Assembly (NCBI RefSeq): GCF_031755915.1 | Contig: NC_083379.1 | Coordinates: 21,214,001 to 21,278,000 of the forward strand | Origin: Ziziphus jujuba | Lineage: Eukaryota > Streptophyta > Magnoliopsida > Rosales > Rhamnaceae | Direction of reading: 5' to 3' | Length of the DNA: 64,000 nt | In this document: in pieces, positions 25,041 through 37,215 of the stretch | Position numbering within the stretch: the stretch's first letter is position 1 | Layout: each line of letters opens with the position of its first letter | The notes under the pieces: generated by a model | Told to the model about the DNA's origin: nothing | The model's input: the letters and a program-made list of their open reading frames with translations, nothing else | Database searches by the model: none | Translations under genes and position numbers: made by a program

Positions 25041-27187
25041 CTGTTATTGTCATTAATATTACTATTATAATGGTTGTTTTATTTCCCTCCTATCTACATT
25101 ATGATTAGTACATTATAAAACAATATCGAAATGTGTAACAGTAATAAATGGATGGTGTGGGCGGACGTGAACATTTAAAGGTATATTTTTCTTGTTTATT
25201 TATTAAATCATTTCTATTGTATATATATATTTATAGTTTCTTATCGAAGTACTGCCATTTATGGAATTTATTGTAGTAAGGTTGGAGGGATAAGATGATA
25301 TCATGTAGAAGTATGTTTTTGTGCAGAAACTTTTTGGAGCATGCTCTATCGTTGGAGGAGATGCTGCTGGATCTTTCATCGAACGGTTTAATAAGTTTCC
25401 CCTAAATTCATGGCTTATGTAGGATTCCAGAAAGGGACTCTGGATGGGTCCTGACAATTTTCCCACCATTTTTACAATAATTTAATAAGGAATGTCAAAT
25501 TGCCGAAACAAGTACCATAATTTCTTGGAAATTAAAAGGAATGAAAAATTTATAATTTTGGGATGTTACATTACAACTCATTTTAATATTTAATTTCAGT
25601 CATTATCTAAATATAAGTTCAACATAATATTTATCTTGATTAGATAAAGCTATGATTACCTCTTTGCATTAGTTATTTCATCATTTAAAATAAAATCCAT
25701 GAAAATAATGTCACGTATTCTTGAGATAATTTTACTAACAATATTAACCCATGTAAAGATAGAATTGACAATTCAAGTATGGGCTAGTGAAGATATGAGA
25801 TAAAAAAATATAAATTTTTGCATTCTCTTTTACCCTATTTAGCCCAATCATGGTTGCTTAGGATAAACTTAGTAATATTGCTCAGTAGATCAAAGTCTTG
25901 TATCAAATTTGAGTTGGAAAGGTGGTAATATTGTCACCTTGTGCAAGCCAAAATCCACCAAGGTTTGACTCTCTTTCTTTCTTCACAAGTAACATTTTGT
26001 TGAATATCTTAAAGTAATATTTATGTCTATGTTTTATGCTCTTTTTAATATCTTTCGATTGCCTAAGTATGGTTGTAACTATCTTAGAATTGTCCTTTTT
26101 TGTTGGGTATCGCTATTTACTTGTAAAATAGCTATGTACTGAAAATTGTGTTTCCAAAAATATAAGTCCATGATGGGGGCTGGCATGTTTTGTATTGTTT
26201 GCACCAGATTATGAATTTTTGATATGTTGTAATAAACTTATAAAGGAAAATATAGCAAAAAGAATGACTCAAAAAAGACTTGAAAAGCCCAAGATATGCA
26301 GGTTGCAATTTGGCATAACTATTGAGAGTTCCAACAGTTATGGCCCACAGATTTAAGATGAATTGGAGGCCTTACCCAATTCTTTTGGAACTGGTCTTTT
26401 TCATATTTCATCCTCAATATTTCAACATACCATATTTTAAAATTCAAGCAATTTGGATGAAGATATTCCAACCTTCCATCAGGTTAAATGAGCTTTATCT
26501 GATTTGGAAGGAGACGGTTTTTGGAATTCAAAATCTCATCAACCTTTACCATCTTTGTACACTTACATGTTCAACTGGTATTTGAATTTTTTGTTATCAT
26601 ATTATTGGGAGGAAAATTTGAATTTTTTGAATTTCAAAGACTTTATTTGGTATCACACACACTTCACATGTGTGAACCAATATAATACAACAATAAAATG
26701 AAAAATATGATCATTGAGCTATATAGTGTGTGTGGCCTACCCTAACATCTTCTGTTCTTTTTCATCTTCTTCTTCTTTCCAAACAAAAACCCTAACAAAT
26801 TTCAATCTCACCGTACCAAAAACAAACAGAAAAATCACTTAAACACCAAATCAAAAACCGGATTAAAGGTTGTGCACAAGACTGATACCTTATACACAAC
26901 ACCCTTGACCAAGTGAACCCAAAACCACATCAAACTCCAACAATCTGATTTCTTAACTATTTGTTCTCTTAAATAATATAAATAACCTTATTTCGAGTAA
27001 CAAAGGGGGAAATTGATAATTCATGCATGTGCTTAGTAAAACATGCTATAAAAAAATAATTGTACTTAAATTTGTTGCATTTCCACTTTTAGTTTTGTTT
27101 AATATTATACAACATGAATATTACTTATAAGTTTAACAAAATTGCTTGGTAGATCAAAATCATATATATATATATATATTATTTGGA

Positions 27188-27693
27188 TTAATTGCACATT
27201 AGTATCATATTCTTTGGTGTGACTACACTTTGGACCCTTGAATTCAAAATGTTTTACATTGGACTCTCAACTTACAATTTGTTTCAAATTATTAATTTTG
27301 AAAATGACTAATAGAAAGTTTAAAAGTAAAAATAAAAAAATAAAATAAAATAAAAAATTTGACTACTTTTCTCAATTCACATACAAGATGGAGGGAAAAA
27401 AAAAATCAATTGATACTAGTTAAAAAAATAAAAAAAAAAATTGACTATTTTTCTCAATTCACATCCAATGTATGTGAAGGAGGAAAAAGAAGAAGAAAAA
27501 AGATCAATTGATTAGCGAGAAAACTAGTAAATTTTCTCACTTCTTAAACTTTCTCTTATTTAATTTGGAACTTAATTTGTGAACTACACTAATTTGAAAT
27601 AAATTATAAATTGAGAACCTGATGTTGAACATTTTAATTTTACCGGTCCAATATGTAACTTTACGAAAATACAAGGTACAAAAATGCAATTAA
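27188..27693. mobile_element. foldback MITE-like element, ~506 bp
   Basis: Imperfect inverted arms of about 110 bases face each other. The outer ends are TTAATTGCA and TGCAATTAA. Inner parts share AAAATGTT, TTGGAC/GTCCAA and TTGTTTCAAATTA-type blocks in opposite orientation. The centre holds two AT-rich direct repeats. No transposase is present and no clear target duplication was found. Confidence 0.6.
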
Positions 27694-28180
27694 CGTTACA
27701 TACAAATTTGATTTATAGGCAACATTACTACTGAGCAACATAGGGATAGAATCAACAAATTATGCAGGACCCAATGAAATCATGGGTAAAATAAAAAAAA
27801 AAGTTGTAACTTCTAGCCACACTGCACCCACATATAATCCTATTTTTAATTTATATATCATTAAAAGAAAAATATGCATTTTGCCTTAAGGAAAAAAGTA
27901 GGGGCATGTTTAGTATACAAAACAATTATTCTTATGAAATGAGAATATATATAAATAGGAATTAAAAAAGAAAAAGCGAATGGTTGTTTCTATTAATATG
28001 TTTGGTTATTTTTGTTGAATTAGATTCAATGTTTAGCTTTTATATATATTTTATATATTTTTTCCTTTTCAAAAAGATCAAATTTAGAAAAAAAAAATTA
28101 ATTAAAGTTCAAATCTTATAGTTATTTATGCATTTTGTGTATAGGATAATCACTATAGATTAAATATATTTTAGATATGA

Positions 28181-28280
28181 TAAGTACGTTTATTTTTAAA
28201 GAAAGGACTACCAATTCTGATCTTGGCAAATAAGTATGTTTATTTTTAGACAAGGGAATACCAATTCTGACCTTGGCAAA
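28181..28280. repeat. 50-bp tandem pair
   Basis: Units 28181-28230 and 28231-28280 both run from TAAGTAYG to CTTGGCAAA, with about six differences. Confidence 0.85.
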
Positions 28281-29477
28281 TTTGGTAAACGGGAATAGGG
28301 AAAGGAATAGAATACTTATTGAAATTTAATAAGTTAATTTTATGTTTGTTGTTTTAATTGGAAATGAATAACAATTTCATCAGGATAGCTATTCCTTCCT
28401 TTTAAGGAATAGTTATTTATTTCAAAACCCAAGAAATAGCTATTCATCCGCCTTATTTAATAATAAACTTTATATTTGAAATTGATAATTTCTATAAACT
28501 TGTAACTTAATACATCATGTATGTATTAAAAATATAGAGAAATAAAAAATATTCATAAAAAATAAAGATATATAATATATATTAAATTTAAAAATACTAA
28601 ATTACATATTTAATTACACATAAACAAGTATTTATAAATAAAACAATAAAAAAAATATAAACATAAATACAAATAAAAAAATATAAGCTTTCAAAAACTA
28701 AAATAAAAGAATTAAAAAATAAAAAATGTATTATTTAAGCTAATCATTAGATGTAATTTACTGATACAACCAAACAAAGAAAATGAATGAAGGATTCCTT
28801 TTCTTTACATTTTACTACTAGAGATGACTACTTCTATTGTATCAGTAATAATTATTTTGTGTACAATCCTACAAAGAATGACTATCCTTTAAAATTAATG
28901 AATATGTATTTCGTGAAATAAATATTTATGAAATTGAATATATACCAAATAAAAAAATAGTAAATCACATACAATAACTAATCTGTTCTTATATATGTTA
29001 TGCATGCCAATTGTGTCCTAGGAGTAAGATGAATCGGGTATGTGAAACACATAACCCAATCTTTAATTTAAAATTTCGCCTTAATATGCCAAACAAAGTA
29101 GTCCAATTTGTGTTTACCGAATTGGTTAAATTAGATTGATATGAATGAGAAAGAAAGAAAAAAAAAATATATTAATACAAAGAAGAAAGAAAGAACACAA
29201 GCTAGAAATACACCGAGAGAAAGATGTTCACTATCTTCATTTTAAATTAATTTTGAACACTAAGCGTCTAGGTGCTCTAATGGAATCTTGGCCAATTTTG
29301 TATAAGATTAGACTCAAATATTGCAGAAAGAAGGAAAAAAAAATAAAATTTGGTGTAAAGTGCAGTAGTTTTGGAAGAATGATAACAATTTTCGTTAAAG
29401 TGTTTGATACTGCTTATAGGGCAACGATTTAGACAAGGAATCAGTGAGTTAACTAGATGTATAAACAAGAGTCATAC

Positions 29478-32400
29478 TGTAACACCTCATCCCAAAGTAC
29501 AACGGAAATTTTTCCAACTTTGACCGAGGTTGACCATTAACCGTTGACTTTAACTGTTGACCGTTGACCAAGGGGTCAAAAGTTAACTTTTTGACTTGGA
29601 TGGAATTCTAGGTTGACTGAGGTACCGTTACGAAGTACACATTGACACGAATTCGTAGACTAGTAGCACGTCAAAAACGGAGCTACGGTTTAAAAGTTAT
29701 AGGTAAAACAAGCCGAGATTCAAACTGTCCAAAAGGTGCCGAGAGTTGACTTTTTATGGTTGTAGAATTTTGTTTTGACTTTCATATGGTTGTAAAGTGC
29801 TCGTCGATACGAGTTCATAGACTAATGGCACGCTTAAACTGGACACCTAGTTAAAAAGTTATGGACGTGTGAAGTTTTCCGACTACCATAATATTTTAAT
29901 ATATCTAGCGTAAGTGAACAGTGACACCACCTGTCGACATCTGAGAGGTCCACATAGGTGAACAGTGTCACCCACGGTGGCTTTTATTTTGGCAAAAATG
30001 CGGGGGAGGAGAGAGAGGAGAGAGAGAGAGAGAGAGAAAACCATCAGCCACCGCCACTTAGCCATTTTCCAGCCACCCTTTCCCCACACGCACCACCCCA
30101 CTGCCTCCGCCTCCTCAATTCCGACCGGCCACTCAAATCTCATGACCAACCGGCCAGTAACGCACCGGGATCGGAGCGTTTTTCAGCGACGATGATTTTT
30201 CCCCTCTACCACTAGCCACCGCTGTTTGACCCATTTCAGGCCATTTTCATGCCACACGCACCAGCCATCCCTCACCACCTCCTCATTTCCGACCAGCCCA
30301 CCAAATTTCACGGCTACCAGACCTTCGACGCGCCGGGATCAGAGTATTTTCTGGCGAGGGGCCGAAAATCTTCAAACCCAAATCTCTTCGCCGTCTGGCC
30401 TCTGTTTACCTCATCGCTGGTCCCGTTGGAACCCTCTCCCTTTGATTTACAAAACCCTTAAAAATCTCAGCCATCGGCCACCGGACGCACCACCGACGGC
30501 GACAGTTGCTAGTGACCGCAGCGGCTCGCCGAAAAATCCAGTTCCGGCGAGTACCCAGTTGCACCACCGGTCCCTCCCCACTAATTCCGACCCCCTGAAT
30601 CCAAATCCAGTGTCATTTTCCTCCAATTCGCAACGGTTTAAGAGAATCAAAGAGTTGAATCTCGAAAGCTTTCCGGCAAGATTCCGGCCACCTCGGGTTC
30701 GATCTCCGCGAAGTAAGACCGGATTCGTAATCCTCGTCACTCAAGCTTTGATTCGGTATATTAGTCGTCAATTTTGGTTAACCTTTGTGTTTAACCCGGG
30801 TACCGGGTATTATTTATCCGAATAAAATATTAATTTATTTGACTGTGTGTGAATTGTTGTTCTAGGAGCACGTGTGCGTCGTGGAATTGATCCCATGGAG
30901 GATCTTGGTTTAATTGCGTGTTCCAGGTGAGGATCTTGGTTTAATTGCGTGTTCTAGGTGAGTGACCCACCTTTAAAATTATTTTGGGGTGATTAATTAT
31001 GTTTATTTGGTGTTAATTTGGTATTTAGAATTTTGCTCATGTGGTGGAAATTTAATTATAATTTTGGAAAAATATTATTTTATAAGTACGTATATGTTTA
31101 TTACTGCTAAATGAAAAATTGGTTTATTAATGGATTTTTGATCATTATTGTGATTTAATTGTATTTATTACACATGAGCAAGGTATTTTCATTAATTAAT
31201 TGTGTCTGGATTTTTATATTATTTATTGGGCATAATTGGTTTAAATATTTTAAGAAAAATATTTGTTTAAATTGGTGGTTTCAAATTTGATAATTATGCC
31301 TGTGGAATATTATTTGATGGACTTTGTGCTACGAGAAAAATTATTGGTATATTGTTATCGATGGTTTCGTACCAAAAATGTTAAAGGAAAATGTGGAATG
31401 GTGAATTTGAAAACTGGTATAATTCCCACAGTGATTTTTGGAAAATCCGTACGGTAATAAGAAATTTAATAATTGGTTTTAGACGCACTCATACAGTATT
31501 AGTGTTCTGGCTGTATATGTGGATTAGCGCGCAAGTTATTATGTCTCCCGTGAGTTGCCATTGGACCGAGGGCAGGCAAGTCTTATATATTGCGCATCAG
31601 CCGCCCCCCTCTGTGGCCGGGATGACGGTTTCAGCAGCGGTGCTGTCGGGACGCTGAAGCGTCGTATGCAAGTTTCTCTCTTTCACCTCCCCGCCAGTCG
31701 GTGCTCAGGACGCTGGGTATTGGAGGGCATCATTGGTATATGGTGTGGTGCGTCAAGTGTAAATTTTCGGATAGAAATTTCAAACCCTAAAGTGTTCAAA
31801 AATTATTTATTATATTTTATTACATTTTATTTATATTTGGGTTATTTAATTATTATTTATTAAATTAATTGATTCCTTGATTTCGGGAAATACGAATAAC
31901 AGGTTTTATGAAAGTGTTTTAAAAGGGGAACATTTCCAATAGAGTGAATAGTGAGGGTTTTGAGAGAAAAATATTACTTTCAAATGTTATTATTTAGTTA
32001 TTTATTTAATTGTTGGTATTAATTAAATACCTTTATTTGTTATATTATTAATATTAAAAGTGTACAGTAAATAGGGTCACTCACTGAGATGATTAGCATT
32101 CCGTTCCCCTAGGTCCAGGTTGGGAGACGTTGATTGTCCGGGACAAGCCCGACGTCTCAGTTCATTGCCGAAAGTCCAAGGAGCATTTTCTTCCCTTTTT
32201 CATCTCCATCTTGTATTGTTTCATCTGACATTGTATTAATTCCACATTTATTTTTATAATGCTCTGTATACTGTATTAGACATTTAGTTGTTAATTATGC
32301 ACTGGATTACTGTTATTCATTTAGAGTGCTGTAAATTTGTGGAATCAAATTGTAGTAACGTGGGAGGAATAAGGGGATGTATATAAAAGTGTGTTTTCAG

Positions 32401-32533
32401 TGCAGAAAATTTGTGGTAAGTCCAACCCTTAGGGGAGGTTCTGCCGGATTTTCCATTGGAGGGTCCAGTAGGGTTTTCCTGGGATCAGGGCTTATCGAGG
32501 GTTCCGGTGAGGAATTTTAGAAGGGTCTTGACA
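29478..32533 (+). mobile_element. ~3.06-kb LTR-like unit, copy C (probable solo LTR) in copia
   Basis: Starts TGTAACACC and ends CTTGACA. Flanks are CATAC and CACAC (4 of 5), and the copia RNase H reading is interrupted exactly here. It has five or more TTGAC sites within ~90 bases of the start, a GA tract (30009-30040) and a GC-rich block. That block carries a 199-codon sense frame (30226-30825) and a 97-codon antisense frame (30447-30740). The exon-like segment (30866-30957) is lengthened by a 31-bp tandem duplication (30900-30961). No retroviral domain is present. Confidence 0.8.
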
Positions 32534-33539
32534 CACACAAAGCTACTTTGCTCCTATTTGAACACAAAAAGAAAAAAATGAAAATCATGTTTCATGTAAG
32601 AATGAGCATGGGATTTGCACATATATAGGTTACTTCCAAATTGTCACACTGTCTAAGGGGTGGTAAAGATGGATGATGAAACTCTAGAAGAATATTATGG
32701 ATCCAGGTAAGCTTAGTAGTAGCGGCAGCAACCACACAGTATTAAACCTCAATAGAAGAATGAGCAATAGTATTTTATTTATTAGTACACCAGCTAAAAG
32801 AAATGGCAACCAAAAAAAAAACAAAAAAAACATATAAGCAGATACATGGGTATAGTCGTCTCTATCATCAGTCCTATTAGCATAGTAAAAGAATGAAGAG
32901 AAAATGATTGTGCCTTGAGAAAAAAGAAGAATAATATGCCGTGTGCCCTTGAGATAGCAATGAACTTGTTTAACAAAAGATCAACGAGAGGAAGATGGTT
33001 CAAGCATATAATGGGACAACTTGTTGACAACATATAAGATATCTACAAGTAAAGGAGAGATATTGTAATGACTCAAAAACTTGATGGTATTACTTAGCAT
33101 CAGCCAAAGAGGTACCATCATGAAGCCTTAGGTGATTTGACAAGGAGAGACGACCTAAAATGTCCTTGGAATTTAGCATATTTGTCTTAGTAAGAAGATT
33201 AGATATATACATATGTCGAGGTAAGAACAGACCACGTGAACAAGAAAGGGCCTAATGCCAAGAAAAAAAGTTGCAATTTGTCTAGATTTTTAAGTAAGAA
33301 ACCGGAATCAAAGGCAAAAATACATTGCTACACCACACTAGCATTGTTTTTCGTGATAATAATATTATCAACATAAACCAAAATATAGAGAAGAACTTGT
33401 CCCTGATGAAATATGAAGATAGAGCAATCAAATTTGGAATTGCTAAAATCAAAAGCCAAAAAAAAATTTTGAAGCTTAATGTACCACACTCGAGGAGATT
33501 GATGAAGCCCAAAGATAGACTTTTAGAGCCTATAATCAA

Positions 33540-33965
33540 AAAATTGAAGATTGAAAAAAAACTTGAGGCTGTTGTATTGTGGAAATGTGGTGATGCAATT
33601 TCTAAACACCTTGCCAGTGGATTTGATTACTCATCAATTAAGACTGATATAGAAGCAACACATGTTTTCTTAGGTGATTTCATGCATGAACATGTAATTT
33701 AGTTATTCGACACCTAGATTAATACATGTCTTTATGCATGAAATTGTAATATAGTTAGTTGACACATAAGCTAGTTAGTTGTTAACAAGCATGGCAATTT
33801 ATATGCATAAACTTTTAGCAATTGCCAAAAATAATTTCCCCCCTCAATTTCTAACTTGTATATACATATACTCAATTAATGAACCCTATAAGAAAGAATT
33901 GTTAAGATCAAGTTGCCTTAAGGAAAAACCATTGGTAATAACAAGAGTTAGAATGATCTATATAG
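33540..33965. other. unrelated ~430-bp segment inside the copia RT
   Basis: The RT part expected between FSPVV and the LGFINLLECGTLSF region is absent and replaced by DNA with no copia similarity. The plus strand is open for part of it (LWKCGDAISKHLASGF). It also holds two similar ~55-bp blocks with ATGCATGAA near 33680-33760. I do not recognise it. Confidence 0.5.
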
Positions 33966-35459
33966 ATATGGTTTAAACAACAGGACTAAATGCCTCATGG
34001 AAGTCAACACCAGGGTGTCGATGAAAACCTTTAGCCATGAGGCAAGCTTTATACCAGGCAATAGAACTAATCGGGTTGGGTGCGAACAAGAACCCCGGTG
34101 GAGTTGTGAAGAAAAGCATCAAAGTCATCACCTTACCCCAAATAAGGACGCTTTTAAGCTTGGGTAAAGCTGGTGTATTTGGCATGATCATCATATGAGT
34201 GGGCATGAGTAGGATAGAGATGTTTAGGCTTGTAAATATTATTTTTAACCGTATGATCATAGGATGACCACCGTTAGGTGGGGAAGAAGGTAATTGAGAT
34301 TCATTATGTAGCTTTGGAGACCGAGGAGAGGGAGTCACATTTGCCAGAGGCTTCAAAGAAGGTAGTGATACGCGTGGTGGAACGACATTAAATGTAGGTG
34401 TGGGTGAGGACATAGATAGAATGACACCGAAACAAGATAGCATATATCCATAGGCGAAGAGGTCGTGAAGAGCTCAGATCACTGTCATGTAGCACTAGAC
34501 TAATTTGTGTTGACGGAAGTAAACCAATATGAAAGGGATCCGATGGTGGGGTGAAAGAGAGTACACTTGAAAAGGAAAAACAGACTAATTAAAAATCAAA
34601 TTAAAGGAGATAAAAACTTAAATAGGTTTTCAAGACAATGGTAAGAACTATGAGTTAGAGACTAACCTAATAATTTAGCAGAGACTTAAATAGAAAGAGA
34701 AAAGTTGATTTATGAGATAAGCCAGGGGTTGGCATGTGATAATCAAGTAGATAGTGGTTTCAAATTCGCAAGTCCAATATTTCAATAGTAGAGATGCATG
34801 GTGAAACAAAGCAAAACTGGTTTCAACAATTTGTTTGTGTTTCCTTTCCAAGTATAGTTTGGAAAGTAATCCACAAACATAACATGATAGTGAAAATTAT
34901 CAAAAGATATAATTGGAGCAGGGCCCCAAACATCAACGTAGATTATTTTCAAAAGACTAGAACCTTGTGTAGTAGAGATGCCAAATAGAAGTTGATAGCT
35001 TTTCTTAGAAAAACACAAATCAAGAGTAGCATGACTAGACTCGAACATAGGTAAAGAAAAACTAGACACTAATTTTCAAAGGACTAAGAGAGGATAGGTG
35101 GCCAAGTCTACCAAGCCAAATAGTGGAGGAAGCTTTGGAAGTATAGAGTGCGGAATAAGGAAGTGCAGTAAGAGATGGACAAGTATGTCACCAGTACATA
35201 CGCCATTTATTTCGGCCTCGAACCAAGTACTTACTAGAAATTTAATGTCATTGTCTTTAAACACAAACCCTCTTTCTTTTGTTCATTATCATATTTTTAT
35301 CGAAAAAAACTTTCTCTTATTTTTTTATCGAACTTTAAAGACAAATTCTCTTTTTATTATTTATTATCATATTTTCATCAAAAAAAATTTTCCTCTTTTT
35401 TTTTTTTTCCAATTTTAAACACAAACCTCTTTTTTTTTTCTTTTTTATTGGTTCAATAT

Positions 35460-37205
35460 CATATTTTCATCAAAGAAATTAAAAAAAAATAAAAAATTTA
35501 AAAAATTGGAGGATCAAAGCCAAAGCTTTTAGGATGTAAAAGCATTGGCTTTGGTCCTTTAATTTTATTTTTGTTATTTTTTCAATTTTGTAATTTTGAA
35601 TTGGTCCTTAATTTTTTTTTGTTGAGTTTAAATTTTATTATTTTGAATGATAATTGTAAAAAATTAAAAAATTACAAAATAATTAAAAAAATAAAATAAT
35701 AAAAAATTTTAAAAAGTTGGGAGACCAATACCAACGCTGATGAGATGTAGAAGCATTGACTTTGGTCCCCATATTTTTTTCTATTGTTATTTTTTCAATT
35801 TTTTAATTTTTAATTCGTCATCAATTTTTTTTTATTAAGTTTGAATTTTATTATTTTGAATTATTCTTGTAAAAATATAAAAAATTACAAAGAAATTAAA
35901 AATTGTATAAAATTGGAGGACTAAAGCAAATGCCGTTAGGATGTAATAGTGTTGGTTTTGGTCCACTATTTTATTTTTATTATCTTTTTAACTTTGTAAT
36001 TTTCAATTGGTTTTCAATTTTTTTTGTTAAGTTTGAATTTATTATTTTGAATGATATTTGCAAAAATATAAATAAATTACAAAAGAATTAAAAAATAAGA
36101 AAAAATTAGGGGACCAAAGCCAATGCTGCTGGATGTAATAGCGTTGGCTTTGGTCTTCCAATTTTTCTTTTTATTATATTTTCAATTTTTTTAATTTTCA
36201 ATTGGTCCTCAATTTTTTTTATTAAGTTTGAATTTTATTATTTTGAATGATACTTATAAAAATATAAAAAAAAAATTACAAAGGAAGTAAAAAAAAAAAA
36301 GAAAATAATAAAAAATTTTAAGAAATTAGGGGACCAAAACTGACGCTGTTAGGATGTAATAGCGTTTTGGCTTTGGTCCCCCAATTTTTTTTTTATTATC
36401 TTTTTAATATTGTAATTTTCAATTGGTCCTTAATTTTTTTTTAAGTTTGAATTTTATTATTTTGAATGATATTTGAAAAAATATAAAAAAATTACAAAAG
36501 AATTAAAAAAAGAAAATAATAAAAAAATTTAAAAAATTGGGGGACCAATTTTTGTTATCTTTTCAATTGTTTTCAATTTTTTTTGGTCCCCTAATTGTTT
36601 TTTTATTATCTTTTCAATTGGTTCTCAATTTTTTTTGTTAAGTTTGAATTTTATTATTTTAAATGATACTTGCAAAAATATAAAAAAAATTACAAAGGAA
36701 ATGAAAAAAAGAAAGTAAAAAAATAATTAAAAAAATGTTAAAAATTTGGTGACCAAAGCCAATAATGTTGGGATGTAAAAGCGTTGGCTTTAGTCTCTTA
36801 ATTTTTATTTTTATTTTTTTGTTATCTTTTCAATTTTGGAATTTTCAATTGGTGCATAGTTTTTGTTTTTTTTTTTTTTTTGGTTAAGTTTGAATTTTAT
36901 TATTTTGAATGATACTTGCAAAAATATGAAAAATATTACAAACGAATTGAAAAAAAAAGGTAAAAAAATAATAAAAAAAATTTTAAAAATTGGGAGACCA
37001 AAGCCAATACTGTTGGGATGTAAAAGCATTGGCTTTAGTCCCCTAATTTTTTTTGGTTATCTTTTCAATTTTGTAGTTTTCAATTGGTGCTTAATTGTTT
37101 TTTGTTAGGTTTGAATTTTATTATTTTGAATGATATTTGTAAAAATATAAAAAAATTACAAAGGAATTAAAAAAAAAAGAAAATAACAAAAAAATTTTAA
37201 AAATT
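35460..37205. repeat. tandem array of ~210-bp hairpin-bearing repeats
   Basis: About eight units follow one another. Each core has GGGACCAAAGCCAACGCT, a 12-15-base loop like GTTAGGATGTAAT, then AGCGTTGGCTTTGGTCCCC. Right arms start near 35541, 35751, 35947, 36139, 36361, 36780 and 37025, and one rearranged unit near 36540 lacks the core. Beyond the core the A-rich left side and T-rich right side stay largely complementary, so a unit could fold into a stem of several tens of base pairs. Units differ in tract lengths and single bases. No protein is encoded. Confidence 0.85.
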
Positions 37206-37215
37206 TACAAAAGCA

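Larger units (their letters stand above)
19312..25456 (+). mobile_element. large LTR-like repeat, outer copy O1, split by copy B
   Basis: It starts GGTAACACCCCGACC (first base altered from TG) and ends GGGTCCTGACA. Without copy B it is about 3.25 kb. It shares with O2 and O3 a CT-rich tract (19880-19945), a block with CAGTACTAGTGTTCTATA, a tandem-repeat zone, an (ATT)n tract and the terminal block. Flanks are T-rich (TTTTG and ATTTT) and not a clear target duplication. No coding domain is seen. Confidence 0.65.
25457..29099. other. AT-rich spacer, no gene recognised
   Basis: 25457-25570 appears to be the start of an LTR on the minus strand. The rest has no recognisable protein domain. It includes a ~75-bp direct repeat (27354-27425 and 27441-27517), a foldback element, a 50-bp tandem pair and, near 28381-28420, a hairpin with AAGGAATAGTT arms. 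The region 26140-26990 has a gene-leader look but no supported frame. Confidence 0.5.
29100..35270 (-). pseudogene. decayed Ty1/copia pol, split by copy C
   Basis: Domains are in order on the minus strand. GAG-pre-integrase and integrase start lie at about 35264-34782 (FSKKSYQLLFGIST, IYVDVWGPAP). Reverse transcriptase starts with KGFHRHPGVDFHEAFSPVV near 34000. A further RT part lies at 33539-33282, followed by the DILGRLSLSNHLRLHDGTS region. RNase H lies at about 33050-32534, with CDNLEVTYICANP near 32630. The last RNase H piece, LTDSLSKSLPYKQYQTL, lies at about 29455-29395, on the other side of copy C. Many stops and shifts are present, and the gag part is missing. The 29100 border is approximate. 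Confidence 0.8.

Noticed and set aside
28000..28960. Possible hAT-type MITE
   Set aside because: Local inverted motifs such as AAGGAATAGTT are present, but I could not define two matching ends or a target duplication.
33325..33702. 125-codon plus-strand frame
   Set aside because: The first half is antisense to copia RT and the second half is the unidentified segment, so it is a chance fusion of frames.
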